A stretch of DNA of 64,000 nt from Labrys sedimenti (GCF_034424805.1 NZ_JAXOUF010000001.1:62001-126000); one strand, 5' to 3'; shown: positions 1 through 20,457, counted from the first letter of the stretch. The notes: generated by a model from the sequence alone, not told the origin. Program-made: numbers and translations.

Positions 1-1005
<1,005 letters not shown>

Positions 1006-1028
1006 GCCCGGGCGAAAGCTCGAGTTCG

Positions 1029-1060
1029 AAACGGCGCAGCCTTGGCTGCGCCGTTTTTGT
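1029..1060 (+). terminator. Intrinsic terminator after tuf copy 1
   Basis: A perfect 10-bp stem (1031-1040 with 1045-1054, CTTG loop), extendable by two A-T pairs, runs straight into a T tract. It lies 24 bases after the tuf stop codon. Confidence 0.9.
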
Positions 1061-1098
1061 TTGTATTGCTGGTTCCATCCGCATTCGAGGAACAAGTC

Positions 1099-1419
1099 AT
1101 GATCGTCGTCACCACCAATGATCTCCCAGGCTACCGTGTCGTGAAGCATTTCGGCGTGGTGCGTGGCATCACCGTGCGTTCACGCAGCGTGATCGGCAAT
1201 ATTGGCGGTGCCATTCAATCGGTCTTCGGCGGCAAGCTGTCCGTCTATACCAACCTGGCGGAAACGGCCCGGCAGGAGGCTTATGAGCTTCTGGTGCGCC
1301 ATGCCGAGGAGATGGGCGCCAATGCCATCATCGCCATGCGCTACGATGCCAATGAGATCATGGACGGAATCACCGAGGTGCTGGCTTACGGCACTGCGGT
1401 GGCCGTCGAGCCGGTTTGA
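1099..1419 (+). CDS. YbjQ/UPF0145 family protein
   Basis: This 106-residue protein matches the YbjQ (UPF0145, DUF74) family, small proteins that form pentameric rings and have no settled function. Family features visible are an N-terminal TTNDLPGY segment, a glycine-rich VIGNIGGAIQS segment, the ARQEAYELLVRHAEEMGANAI helix region (shown here only as its key run ending in GANAI) and the C-terminal YGTAVAVEPV strand. The ATG at 1099 is preceded by GAGG at 1087-1090. It sits alone between tuf with its terminator and tRNA-Trp, so it probably has its own transcript. Family assignment is strong; the biochemical role is unknown. Confidence 0.85.
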   Translation: MIVVTTNDLPGYRVVKHFGVVRGITVRSRSVIGNIGGAIQSVFGGKLSVYTNLAETARQEAYELLVRHAEEMGANAIIAMRYDANEIMDGITEVLAYGTAVAVEPV

Positions 1420-1537
1420 GTGAGGTCAGAGGCAGCGGAAGCCTGAAAAGGCGCCACGAAAGGGCGGCGAGCGCAGGTCGGCCGGACTTCTGCCCGGTCG
1501 GCGATGAAAATTTACATGATCATCCCCATCTGTGGGA

Positions 1538-1566
1538 TTGCGCCAAATCATTTGCGCGGCTATGTA
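1538..1566 (+). promoter_or_regulatory. Probable promoter of tRNA-Trp
   Basis: A -35-like ATTGCG (1537-1542) and -10-like CTATGT (1560-1565) are separated by 17 bases. The -10 matches the alphaproteobacterial CTATAT consensus in five of six positions. Transcription would start near 1573, about 15 bases before the mature tRNA. Confidence 0.55.
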
Positions 1567-1587
1567 GGCGCCGCGCGAGCAACGCGT

Positions 1588-1663
1588 AGGGGTATAGCTC
1601 AGCTGGTAGAGCGACGGTCTCCAAAACCGTAGGTCGCGGGTTCGATCCCTGCTGCCCCTGCCA
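1588..1663 (+). tRNA. tRNA-Trp (anticodon CCA)
   Basis: A 76-base cloverleaf including encoded CCA. The acceptor stem AGGGGTA pairs with TGCCCCT, the anticodon stem ACGGT/ACCGT encloses CTCCAAA with anticodon CCA at 1621-1623, and the T arm carries GTTCGATCC. Placement just before secE-nusG is the usual alphaproteobacterial arrangement. Confidence 0.97.
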
Positions 1664-1947
1664 ATTTACGCGGATGAGGCGTTCAGCTTTTTTCGCTCTG
1701 TCATGAAAGCCGGGGGATGGGGCTTGGCCGCACCCTCGGTTTTGTGTTGGCAAAAACGGCCGGACAGGATTTGCAAGCCCGCAGGGCGGGGTGGCAAGGC
1801 CTGCGAGGTTCACAGTCGTCGCAGAGCCTGGCTGGTCGGATCATCTCCGCATCCGCCACGCTCCGCTCAGGCCCGGTCTTGCATTTGCGAGGCAGGATTT
1901 CGAAATGAGTGCCGGAACAATCTTGTTTCGGTCAAGGCGGTAGAACG

Positions 1948-2145
1948 ATGGCAAAGACGACTCCGATGGAGTTCTTGCGACAGGTTCGCAATGAAACGAA
2001 CAAGGTCACCTGGCCCACCCGCCGGGAGACCATGATCACGGCCCTCATGGTTGTGATCTTCACCATCGCCATGGCCATCTTCTTTTCGATCACGGATGCC
2101 GTTTTGATCCGTGTCGTCTCCTTCATCGTGAATCTGGGCCGCTAG
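1948..2145 (+). CDS. secE: Preprotein translocase subunit SecE
   Basis: SecE is the small clamp subunit of the SecYEG channel in the inner membrane. The 65-residue product has the family's conserved cytoplasmic segment ETNKVTWPTRRE followed by one membrane helix at about residues 36-58. This is the short, single-helix form normal outside enterobacteria. The ATG at 1948 is preceded by AAGGCGG at 1934-1940; an in-frame start at 1909 would add 13 poorly conserved residues and is less likely. nusG follows after 11 bases. Confidence 0.95.
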   Translation: MAKTTPMEFLRQVRNETNKVTWPTRRETMITALMVVIFTIAMAIFFSITDAVLIRVVSFIVNLGR

Positions 2146-2156
2146 GGAAATCCATA

Positions 2157-2690
2157 ATGGCCAAGCGCTGGTATATCGTTCACGCCTATTCCAACTTCGA
2201 GAACAAGGTCGCGCAGTCGATTCGCGAGCAGGTCGCCCAGCGTGGGCTCTCCGACCTGTTCGAAGAAATCCTGGTGCCGACCGAGAAGGTCGTCGAGGTT
2301 CGCCGTGGCCGCAAGGTCGACACCGAACGCAAGTTCTTCCCCGGCTATGTGCTGGTGAAGTGCGACCTGACGGACGAGGTGCATCACCTCATCAAGAACA
2401 CGCCGAAGGTCACCGGCTTCCTGGGCGCCGACAAGGCCAAGCCCGTGCCGATTCCCGACCGTGAGGCGGAACGCATCAAGGGGCAGGTCGCCGACGGCGT
2501 CGAGCGTCCCAAACCCTCCGTCAGCTTCGAAGTCGGCGAGCAGGTCAAGGTGGCCGACGGCCCCTTCGCCTCCTTCAACGGCATCGTCGAGGAAGTCGAC
2601 GAGAGCCGCGCCCGCCTCAAGGTGGCGGTTTCCATTTTCGGCCGGGCCACCCCGGTCGAACTCGAATACGGGCAGGTCGAAAAGGTCTGA
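2157..2690 (+). CDS. nusG: Transcription termination/antitermination protein NusG
   Basis: NusG binds the RNA polymerase clamp, suppresses pausing, and links transcription to Rho and to the ribosome. The 177-residue protein has the NGN domain (RWYIVHAYSNFENKV near the start, FFPGYVLVK at about 60-70) and a C-terminal KOW domain (GEQVKVADGPFASFNGIV near 120-140). It follows secE in an operon-like arrangement. Length and both domains are as expected. Confidence 0.97.
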   Translation: MAKRWYIVHAYSNFENKVAQSIREQVAQRGLSDLFEEILVPTEKVVEVRRGRKVDTERKFFPGYVLVKCDLTDEVHHLIKNTPKVTGFLGADKAKPVPIPDREAERIKGQVADGVERPKPSVSFEVGEQVKVADGPFASFNGIVEEVDESRARLKVAVSIFGRATPVELEYGQVEKV

Positions 2691-2825
2691 TCCCGTACGC
2701 GGGAGGGGAAGCAGGGCCATCGCCGCCTTGCCGAACCGAACCGCGAAACTCCGGCCATCGCATTGGTGGCCAGCCATCGGAGACGATGGCCGACAACCGC
2801 GGGGCAACCCGCATAGGAGCAACAA

Positions 2826-3257
2826 ATGGCGAAGAAAATTACGGGCTACGTCAAGCTTCAGGTTCCGGCCGGTGCCGCGAACCCGTCGCCGCCCATCGGT
2901 CCCGCGCTTGGTCAGCGCGGCCTGAACATCATGGAATTCTGCAAGGCCTTCAATGCGAAGACCGCGCAGATGACCAAGGGCATGCCGATCCCGGTCATCA
3001 TCACGGCCTATCAGGACCGTTCCTTCACCTTCGAACTGAAGCTTCCCCCGGTGTCCTACTGGGTCAAGGAAGCTGCCGGCATCAAGTCCGGTTCGCAGAC
3101 CCCCGGCAAGGGCGCCAAGGCTGGCAAGATCACGATCGCCCAGATCCGTGAGATCGCCGAGAAGAAGTTGCCCGATCTCAACTGCGATACGGTTGAGGCC
3201 GCCATGGCCATGGTGAAGGGTTCCGCCCAGTCGATGGGCCTCGAGATCGTCGGGTGA
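2826..3257 (+). CDS. rplK: 50S ribosomal protein L11
   Basis: L11 binds the GTPase-associated region of 23S rRNA and takes part in stringent signalling through RelA. The 143-residue product has the proline-rich N-terminal segment PSPPIGPALGQRGLNIMEF and the conserved C-terminal RNA-binding domain ending QSMGLEIVG. The ATG at 2826 follows TAGGAGC at 2813-2819. rplA begins one base after the stop, implying translational coupling. Confidence 0.98.
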   Translation: MAKKITGYVKLQVPAGAANPSPPIGPALGQRGLNIMEFCKAFNAKTAQMTKGMPIPVIITAYQDRSFTFELKLPPVSYWVKEAAGIKSGSQTPGKGAKAGKITIAQIREIAEKKLPDLNCDTVEAAMAMVKGSAQSMGLEIVG

Positions 3258-3258
3258 T

Positions 3259-3960
3259 ATGATGGCACATCAAGGAAAGCGTATCCGCGCGGCCAAGGAA
3301 GGCATTGACCGCATCAAGCTTTACGGTCTGGACGAGGCCGTGGCCCTGATCAAGGACCGCGCCAAGGCCAAGTTCGACGAGACCGTCGAGATCGCCATGA
3401 ACCTGGGCGTTGACCCCCGCCATGCCGACCAGATGGTCCGCGGCGTGTGCAACCTGCCCAACGGTTCGGGTCGTACCCTGCGCGTGGCGGTGTTCGCCCG
3501 CGGCGCCAAGGCTGACGAAGCTCGCGCTGCCGGTGCCGACGTGGTCGGCGCCGAGGATCTCGTCGAGATCGTCAACGGCGGCAAGATCGACTTCGATCGC
3601 TGCATCGCCACCCCCGACATGATGCCGCTGGTCGGCCGTCTGGGTAAGGTGCTCGGCCCGCGCGGCATGATGCCGAACCCGAAGGTCGGTACGGTGACCA
3701 TGGACGTCACCGGTGCCGTGCAGGCTTCGAAGGGCGGCGCCGTCGAGTTCCGTGTCGAGAAGGCCGGCATCGTGCACGGTGCTGTCGGCAAAGCTTCGTT
3801 CACGGCCGAGAAGCTGGCCGAGAACATCAAGGCTTTCGCCGATGCCGTGGTCAAGGCCAAGCCGACCGGCGCCAAGGGCACCTATGTCCAGCGCGTCGCC
3901 CTGTCCTCGACCATGGGGCCGGGCGTGAAGATCGATCCGGCCAGCGTGCTCAGCGCCTGA
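3259..3960 (+). CDS. rplA: 50S ribosomal protein L1
   Basis: L1 forms the mobile stalk at the E site and in many bacteria represses its own operon by binding mRNA. The product is 232-233 residues with the hallmark GPRGMMPNPKVGTVT. Two adjacent ATG codons (3259 and 3262) can serve as the start; coupling to the rplK stop makes either plausible. A strong terminator follows, closing the secE-nusG-rplK-rplA group. Confidence 0.98.
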   Translation: MMAHQGKRIRAAKEGIDRIKLYGLDEAVALIKDRAKAKFDETVEIAMNLGVDPRHADQMVRGVCNLPNGSGRTLRVAVFARGAKADEARAAGADVVGAEDLVEIVNGGKIDFDRCIATPDMMPLVGRLGKVLGPRGMMPNPKVGTVTMDVTGAVQASKGGAVEFRVEKAGIVHGAVGKASFTAEKLAENIKAFADAVVKAKPTGAKGTYVQRVALSSTMGPGVKIDPASVLSA

Positions 3961-3984
3961 TCGACCTGACAGGTTGAGATCAAG

Positions 3985-4018
3985 AACCCCGCCGAAGCTG
4001 CTTCGGCGGGGTTTTTTA
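3985..4018 (+). terminator. Intrinsic terminator after rplA
   Basis: A 13-bp perfect stem (3985-3997 with 4001-4013) with a 3-base loop is followed by six T residues. It lies between rplA and the convergent minus-strand gene ending at 4019, so it separates L11-L1 from L10-L7/L12 transcription. Confidence 0.93.
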
Positions 4019-4360
4019 TCATTGCGCTGGTCTTGACGCGACCTTCTCGCGCCATGACGCAAGATCCAGGAAGACCGGATCATCCTCATCTTCCGAATAA
4101 GTCCACCAACCATCCGCTTCTTCGGCCAGAAGACGCAGGAGCTGTGCCTGTCTCGCTGTTATCGTACCGTGCCCGTACGAGGTCTCCGGGGCGATTTGCC
4201 AAAGAGCATATTCCAGATCTGACATCCAGGCGGCGTAGTAGCATTGCTCGCTGATACCCGTCATCAGCGCCAGCAAACCCAGCGCAGCGCCGTTTTGCGG
4301 GCTTTCCGTAAAGAGGCAATCGATCGTCGCTCGCGGGATTTCCAACTTGTACCTCTCCAT
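4019..4360 (-). CDS. Small protein of unknown function
   Basis: This minus-strand frame encodes about 113 residues from the ATG at 4360; an upstream in-frame ATG at 4408 would give 129. I do not recognise a named family. It looks like a real protein: it has a mixed soluble composition, a hydrophobic helix (GAALGLLALMTGI), the aromatic segment YYAAWMSDLEYALWQ, a second helix (TARQAQLLRLLAEEADG) and an acidic, tryptophan-rich tail (WWTYSEDEDDPVFLDLASWR). There is no signal peptide or membrane segment. It lies antisense between rplA and rplJ, groups that are usually adjacent. Function is not inferred. Confidence 0.7.
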   Translation of the reverse strand: MERYKLEIPRATIDCLFTESPQNGAALGLLALMTGISEQCYYAAWMSDLEYALWQIAPETSYGHGTITARQAQLLRLLAEEADGWWTYSEDEDDPVFLDLASWREKVASRPAQ

Positions 4361-4408
4361 CGCCCTGCTATTCTGAGACAGCAAGGCCTCGCGATATTGG
4401 CACGCCAA

Positions 4409-4923
4409 TGTCTTTCGGTTGCGCCTTGAAAAATTGGGGCAGCGATAAAATTCCCCCTTGGCAATTCGCCCGGGAGGGACTATATCGCGGTTCTCACTGA
4501 ACTGATCAAAGGTTCATGACCCTGGGATGTGTAAACAGCCCGGGATTTTTGCTGTCCGAAGCAATTTGGACGGCTGACTGGCCGGCTGGGTTTTCGAACC
4601 TTGACGGCCATGTCCTGTCCGAGACTGCAGGCGCAGGGAAACCTGCTTAATTGCCAGGAGAGGCCGTTAAAAGCGCTCCTTTTGGCCTGCATAGACGGGG
4701 AAGACCGGTTTTCGGTGTCCGCCTCGCGGCTGCCTCGTGAATTGGTTCGATCCGACTCACTCGTCCTAATGGTCTGTGTCATTTTGACGCAGGCATGACG
4801 GCGAGGGACAGGCAATCGAGCGTCGCCTTCGCCAAAGCTCCGGTTCGCCGGTGCCCGGAAGGCGGCAAGTGCAACGGTCGGCTTTCCCACCAATTTCGGA
4901 AAGCTGCAACCGGAGAGAGCAAC
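4409..4923 (+). other. rplJ upstream region: promoter and long 5' leader
   Basis: This 515-base stretch has no convincing gene. It carries the promoter-like site at 4457-4485 and then about 430 bases before the rplJ GTG start. The length, and the known behaviour of L10 operons (L10-L12 complex binding its own mRNA leader), suggest an autoregulatory leader in the last 150 bases or so. I could not fold it, so no specific L10 site is claimed. Open frames across it look non-coding. Confidence 0.5.
4457..4485 (+). promoter_or_regulatory. Probable rplJ operon promoter
   Basis: CTTGGC (4457-4462), a 17-base spacer and CTATAT (4480-4485) match the alphaproteobacterial housekeeping consensus CTTGAC-N17-CTATAT in 11 of 12 positions. 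It is the best promoter match I found in the window. Start of transcription would be near 4492. Confidence 0.65.
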
Positions 4924-5442
4924 GTGGAAAGAGCGGAAAAGCAGGAGTTCATCGGCTTTCTCCAGGAGGTCTTCACGACCACTGGGGTTGTCGTCGTAGC
5001 TCACTATTCCGGCCTGACCGTCGCCCAGATGCAGAACCTGCGCAAGCAGATGAAGCAGGCTGGCGCGACTGTGAAGGTCGCGAAGAACCGCCTCGCCAAG
5101 ATCGCTCTTGATGGCACGGATGTGGCCTCTATCGCGCCCCTCATGAAGGGCCCGACCCTGATCGCTTATTCGAGCGATCCGGTGGCTGCACCCAAGGTCG
5201 CCGTCGATTTCGCCAAGGCCCACGACAAGTTCGTGATCCTCGGCGGCGCGATGGGCAAGACCTCTCTGGACCAGAACGGTGTCAAGGCGCTTGCGACCTT
5301 GCCGTCTCTGGACGAACTGCGCGCCAAGCTGATCGGCCTCATCCAGGCCCCGGCTACCAAGATCGCTCAGGTCGTCAACGCACCGGCTGCCAAGCTGGCT
5401 CGCGTGTTCGGAGCCTATGCCAAGCAAGACGAAGCGGCGTAA
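4924..5442 (+). CDS. rplJ: 50S ribosomal protein L10
   Basis: L10 anchors the L7/L12 dimers to the ribosomal stalk and represses its own operon as the L10-L12 complex. The 172-residue product starts VERAEKQEF from a GTG at 4924, preceded by GGAGAG at 4912-4917; an ATG at 4795 would add 43 residues that look non-coding. The conserved HYSGLTVAQMQNLRKQM and VAKNRLAK segments are present. rplL follows after 54 bases. Confidence 0.97.
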   Translation: MERAEKQEFIGFLQEVFTTTGVVVVAHYSGLTVAQMQNLRKQMKQAGATVKVAKNRLAKIALDGTDVASIAPLMKGPTLIAYSSDPVAAPKVAVDFAKAHDKFVILGGAMGKTSLDQNGVKALATLPSLDELRAKLIGLIQAPATKIAQVVNAPAAKLARVFGAYAKQDEAA

Positions 5443-5496
5443 GGCCGTTCGCAACCCGATTAAACCGGTACGAACCAAAACCAAGGATTATGGACA

Positions 5497-5874
5497 ATGT
5501 CCAAGATTGAAAAGCTTGTTGAAGACCTGTCGAGCCTGACCGTGCTCGAGGCTGCCGACCTCGCCAAGGCCCTGGAAGAGAAGTGGGGCGTTTCGGCTGC
5601 TGCGGCTGTTGCCGTCGCTGCTGCTCCCGGCGCTGCTGCCGCTGCTCCGGCTGCTGAAGCCCAGACCGAGTTCACCGTCGTTCTGGCTGCTGCCGGCGAC
5701 AAGAAGATCGAGGTCATCAAGGAAGTCCGCGCGATCACCGGCCTCGGCCTCAAGGAAGCCAAGGACTTGGTCGAAGCTGCTCCGAAGCCGGTCAAGGAAG
5801 CCGTTGCCAAGGAAGAAGCCGACAAGATCAAGGCCGCCCTCGAGAAGGTCGGCGCCAAGGTCGAGCTCAAGTAA
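5497..5874 (+). CDS. rplL: 50S ribosomal protein L7/L12
   Basis: L7/L12 forms the flexible stalk that recruits translation factors. The 125-residue protein shows the N-terminal dimerisation helices, an Ala/Pro-rich hinge (about residues 33-52) and the C-terminal factor-binding domain with KKIEVIKEVRAITGLGLKEA. The sequence is typical in length and layout. Confidence 0.98.
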   Translation: MSKIEKLVEDLSSLTVLEAADLAKALEEKWGVSAAAAVAVAAAPGAAAAAPAAEAQTEFTVVLAAAGDKKIEVIKEVRAITGLGLKEAKDLVEAAPKPVKEAVAKEEADKIKAALEKVGAKVELK

Positions 5875-5896
5875 GAGAGCTTGCTTCAGGCGTTTT

Positions 5897-5926
5897 GGCT
5901 CCGGGGTTTTCCCCCGGGGCCTTTTC
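5897..5926 (+). terminator. Attenuator-like hairpin between rplL and rpoB
   Basis: A 10-bp stem (5897-5906 with 5912-5921, two G-U pairs or fewer) with a 5-base loop is followed by TTTT. Its place matches the partial terminator known between L7/L12 and beta in other bacteria, where it lowers rpoBC expression relative to rplJL. The short T tract fits partial read-through. The rest of the 312-base rplL-rpoB gap shows no gene. Confidence 0.65.
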
Positions 5927-6186
5927 GGCGTTTTAGGCCAACCTCCAGCAGGACCTGGCCTGGGCGCCGGAACGGCGGACCAGAGAATCTTCGAGGCGCA
6001 GCCTCCTGGGATTTTCCGGTCTGCCGTGACGAGAACGGTAAAGGCCGGGTGTCCCGGCCGGAAGTTTCAGCGTCGGTCCGCGACAGCGGGGCGGTGCCAG
6101 GCGGGGAAGGAACATCTTCCTCGCGCAATCAATGCCTGCAGGAGCGGTGCGGTGGCGCCGGGCTTGCTTGAAAGGACGAGGACCAC

Positions 6187-10308
<4,122 letters not shown>

Positions 10309-10320
10309 CATTGCCCGGGA

Positions 10321-10379
10321 GGCGGGTCTTCGGACCCGCCGTGACCGTGCCGCGAATGAGGCGGGTCTGAAGACCCGCC
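10321..10379 (+). repeat. Twin palindromic repeats between rpoB and rpoC
   Basis: Two perfect 8-bp hairpins with the same stem, GGCGGGTC/GACCCGCC, lie 19 bases apart: 10321-10340 with a TTCG loop and 10360-10379 with a TGAA loop. A third, shorter stem (GGGGC/GCCCC) follows at 10403-10416. The shared stem and different loops look like a small repeat family rather than a terminator, since no T tract follows the first and only a weak one follows the second. Confidence 0.75.
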
Positions 10380-10442
10380 CCCCAATTTTATCCGCGCGGG
10401 CAGGGGCGTTGGCCCCGCCTTAGCGCAAACCTGGAGACGGCC

Positions 10443-14645
<4,203 letters not shown>

Positions 14646-14650
14646 GAAAA

Positions 14651-14702
14651 TTCAACCGAACGGTTGAATGGAAGGGCGGCTCGCAAGGGCCGCCCTTTCG
14701 TC
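14651..14702 (+). terminator. Terminator region after rpoC
   Basis: Two stem-loops follow the rpoC stop: TTCAACC/GGTTGAA (14651-14668) and a 9-bp stem AAGGGCGGC/GCCGCCCTT (14672-14697) ending in a T-rich run. The second is a good intrinsic terminator. Confidence 0.82.
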
Positions 14703-15127
14703 TTTGAGGCAGGCGTGCTCGTGGCGGAGGAAGGGAGTCTCTCCGGCTTCAAGCCATGCAAAACGGCAAAGGGGCTATGCAGAAGCTCCTATCGCCGCCA
14801 AAACCGCATCTATTGGCGATTTTGACACGCTTCGTGCTTGACGACAGGCGAGTCGGCCGTTAAAGACCACTTCACTTTCAGGGCGGGCCGTAAGACGTAT
14901 TGTTCCTGCTGTCGACAAGACGCGGAACTGAGTTCTTAAACGCTGCCTCCGGACTACCAGACACAGTTCCGGTCATGATCGTCACGCCCTGCGTTGCGAT
15001 CCTCTGTGGGTGTCGCGCTTGCATCCCTCAAAAGGGAAGCTGGCGCGGTTTCGTTTTGCGTGGTTGTTCACGCAGGGCAAAGCAGTGCGTTCGTAAGGGC
15101 GTACTAATCGATGTTGAAGGGCGAACG
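14703..15127 (+). other. rpoC-rpsL intergenic region
   Basis: About 425 bases without a convincing gene. It contains the promoter-like site at 14837-14866 and the leader of the rpsL transcript. An in-frame extension of rpsL back to 14900 has no conserved content. Confidence 0.6.
14837..14866 (+). promoter_or_regulatory. Possible rpsL (str operon) promoter
   Basis: A perfect -35 CTTGAC (14837-14842) is followed after 17 bases by TTAAAG (14860-14865). The -10 is a weak match, but the following AAAGACC resembles the sites before rplN and rpsM. A second TTGACA lies at 14822. Confidence 0.42.
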
Positions 15128-15499
15128 ATGCCAACCATTAGCCAGCTGATCCGCAAGCCGCGCGAACCGAAAGTGTATCGCGAGAAGGCGCGCCACCTGG
15201 AAGCATGCCCGCAGAAGCGCGGTGTGTGCACTCGCGTGTATACGACGACCCCGAAGAAGCCGAACTCGGCTTTGCGTAAGGTTGCCAAGGTGCGTCTCAC
15301 CAATGGCTTTGAGGTCATCGGCTACATCCCCGGCGAAGGCCATAACCTTCAGGAGCATTCCGTGGTCATGATCCGCGGCGGCCGCGTGAAGGACTTGCCC
15401 GGCGTCCGCTATCACATTCTCCGCGGTGTCCTCGATACCCAGGGTGTCAAGAACCGTAAGCAGCGTCGTTCGAAGTACGGCGCGAAGCGTCCGAAATAA
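15128..15499 (+). CDS. rpsL: 30S ribosomal protein S12
   Basis: S12 sits at the decoding centre and monitors codon-anticodon pairing. The 123-residue product begins MPTISQLIRKPRE from the ATG at 15128, with AAGGGCG just upstream. The TTTPKKPNSALRKVAKV and GGRVKDLPGVRYH segments have the wild-type lysines whose change gives streptomycin resistance elsewhere, so ribosomal sensitivity is expected. rpsG follows 14 bases later. Confidence 0.98.
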   Translation: MPTISQLIRKPREPKVYREKARHLEACPQKRGVCTRVYTTTPKKPNSALRKVAKVRLTNGFEVIGYIPGEGHNLQEHSVVMIRGGRVKDLPGVRYHILRGVLDTQGVKNRKQRRSKYGAKRPK

Positions 15500-15513
15500 G
15501 GGAAGATTTCACC

Positions 15514-15984
15514 ATGTCCCGTCGCCATCGTGCAGAAAAGCGTGAGATCATTCCGGATCCGAAGTTCGGTGATCTCGTCGTGACCAAGTTCATGAATGCC
15601 ATCATGTATGATGGCAAGAAGTCGGTTGCCGAAAAGATCGTCTACGACGCTTTCGACACCATTGAAGCCAAGGCCAAGCAGAGCCCGATCACGGTGTTCC
15701 AGACGGCCTTGTCGAATGTCGCTCCGGCGATCGAAGTTCGCTCCCGCCGCGTCGGTGGTGCGACCTATCAGGTCCCGGTCGAAGTTCGCCCGGAGCGCCG
15801 TCAGGCTCTCGCCATCCGTTGGATCCTCAGCGCGGCCCGCAACCGCAACGAGAAGACCATGGAAGAGAAGCTGTCGGGCGAGCTGCTCGACGCCTCCAAC
15901 AACCGCGGCAACGCCGTGAAGAAACGCGAAGACACGCACCGGATGGCCGAGGCCAACCGCGCCTTCTCGCATTACCGCTGGTAA
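15514..15984 (+). CDS. rpsG: 30S ribosomal protein S7
   Basis: S7 nucleates assembly of the 30S head and lines the E site. The 156-residue protein starts MSRRHRAEKREIIPDPKFGD and ends in ANRAFSHYRW, as in most alphaproteobacteria. It lies between rpsL and fusA in the str operon. Confidence 0.98.
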   Translation: MSRRHRAEKREIIPDPKFGDLVVTKFMNAIMYDGKKSVAEKIVYDAFDTIEAKAKQSPITVFQTALSNVAPAIEVRSRRVGGATYQVPVEVRPERRQALAIRWILSAARNRNEKTMEEKLSGELLDASNNRGNAVKKREDTHRMAEANRAFSHYRW

Positions 15985-16012
15985 GGCTGGAAGCAGGATC
16001 GAGGATCACACG

Positions 16013-18088
<2,076 letters not shown>

Positions 18089-18142
18089 TCCCCTTGATTT
18101 GAGTTTCATCCGCCGTTTCGGCGACAGGTGAAGGAGGCCCCG

Positions 18143-19333
<1,191 letters not shown>

Positions 19334-19402
19334 GAGCTTATCAAAGCGCGTCTTACGGCGCGCCGTTAAGCGGCGCGCCACTTAATTTTCGGAGTCAGGG
19401 CA

Positions 19403-19711
19403 ATGAACGGCCAGAACATCCGCATCCGTCTCAAGGCGTTCGACCATCGTATCCTCGATACGTCGACCCGCGAGATCGTATCGACGGCCAAGCGCACTGG
19501 CGCCGCCGTCCGCGGACCGATCCCGCTGCCAACGCGGATCGAAAAGTACACGGTGAACCGCTCGCCACACGTGGACAAGAAATCGCGTGAGCAGTTCGAG
19601 ATGCGCACCCATAAGCGCCTGCTCGACATCGTAGACCCCACCCCGCAGACCGTGGACGCGCTCATGAAGCTCGACCTCGCCGCAGGCGTGGACGTCGAGA
19701 TCAAGCTCTGA
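19403..19711 (+). CDS. rpsJ: 30S ribosomal protein S10
   Basis: S10 is part of the 30S head and, as NusE, of antitermination complexes. The 102-residue product (MNGQNIRIRLKAFDHRILD) is the first gene of the S10 group. The 69-base gap after tuf has a GGCGCGCC-type inverted repeat but no T tract, so read-through from tuf is possible. Confidence 0.98.
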   Translation: MNGQNIRIRLKAFDHRILDTSTREIVSTAKRTGAAVRGPIPLPTRIEKYTVNRSPHVDKKSREQFEMRTHKRLLDIVDPTPQTVDALMKLDLAAGVDVEIKL

Positions 19712-19742
19712 TCAGGCTCCTCTAGGCTTAGGAACGAACGCC

Positions 19743-20447
19743 ATGCGTTCTGGTGTCATTGCACAGAAGATCGGCATGAGCCGCGTCTATAACGACGCTG
19801 GCGAGCATGTCCCGGTCACGGTTCTCCGTCTCGACGATTGCCAGGTCGTCGCTCACAGGACCAACGATAAGAACGGCTATACTGCGCTTCAGCTCGGTGC
19901 CGGCCTCGCCAAGGTCAAGAACACGACCAAGGCGCAGCGCGGCCACTTCGCTGTTGCCAACGTTGAGCCCAAGCGTAAGGTCGTCGAATTCCGCGTGCCG
20001 GAAGCCGACCTGATTCCGGTTGGCGCGACGATCACCGCGGACCACTTCGTCCCGGGCCAGTTCGTCGATGTCACGGGCACGTCGATCGGCAAGGGTTTTG
20101 CCGGTTCGATGAAGCGCTGGAACTTCGCCGGCCACCGCGCCAGCCATGGTAACTCGATCACGCATCGTGCCCATGGTTCGACCGGTCAGCGCCAGGATCC
20201 AGGCAAGACGTTCGCCGGCAAGAAGATGGCGGGTCACATGGGTGACGAGCGCATCACCACCTTGAACCTCAAGGTCGTGCGCACCGACGTCGAGCGTGGC
20301 CTGATCCTGGTCGAGGGTGCCGTTCCCGGCGCCAAGGGCGGCTGGATCCTGGTGCGCGACGCCGTGAAGAAGCAGCTGCCGGAAGCAGCGCCGAAGCCCG
20401 GCGCGTTCCGCTTGCCCGAAGCTGCTGCTGCAGCCGCCGGCGAGTGA
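19743..20447 (+). CDS. rplC: 50S ribosomal protein L3
   Basis: L3 starts 50S assembly and reaches the peptidyl-transferase centre. The 234-residue protein has the conserved loop GSTGQRQDPGKTFAGKKMAG, whose glutamine is the usual methylation target of PrmB. The alanine-rich C-terminal tail after residue 220 is typical of alphaproteobacterial L3. Confidence 0.97.
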   Translation: MRSGVIAQKIGMSRVYNDAGEHVPVTVLRLDDCQVVAHRTNDKNGYTALQLGAGLAKVKNTTKAQRGHFAVANVEPKRKVVEFRVPEADLIPVGATITADHFVPGQFVDVTGTSIGKGFAGSMKRWNFAGHRASHGNSITHRAHGSTGQRQDPGKTFAGKKMAGHMGDERITTLNLKVVRTDVERGLILVEGAVPGAKGGWILVRDAVKKQLPEAAPKPGAFRLPEAAAAAAGE

Positions 20448-20457
20448 GGAGGAGCCG

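Noticed and set aside
4601..4630. TTGACG at 4601 and 4784 considered as rplJ promoters.
   Set aside because: Neither has a usable -10 at 16-18 bases; the site at 4457-4485 is much better.
4480..5484. A 334-codon minus-strand frame across rplJ and its leader.
   Set aside because: It overlaps a certain ribosomal protein gene and a promoter and shows no family features.
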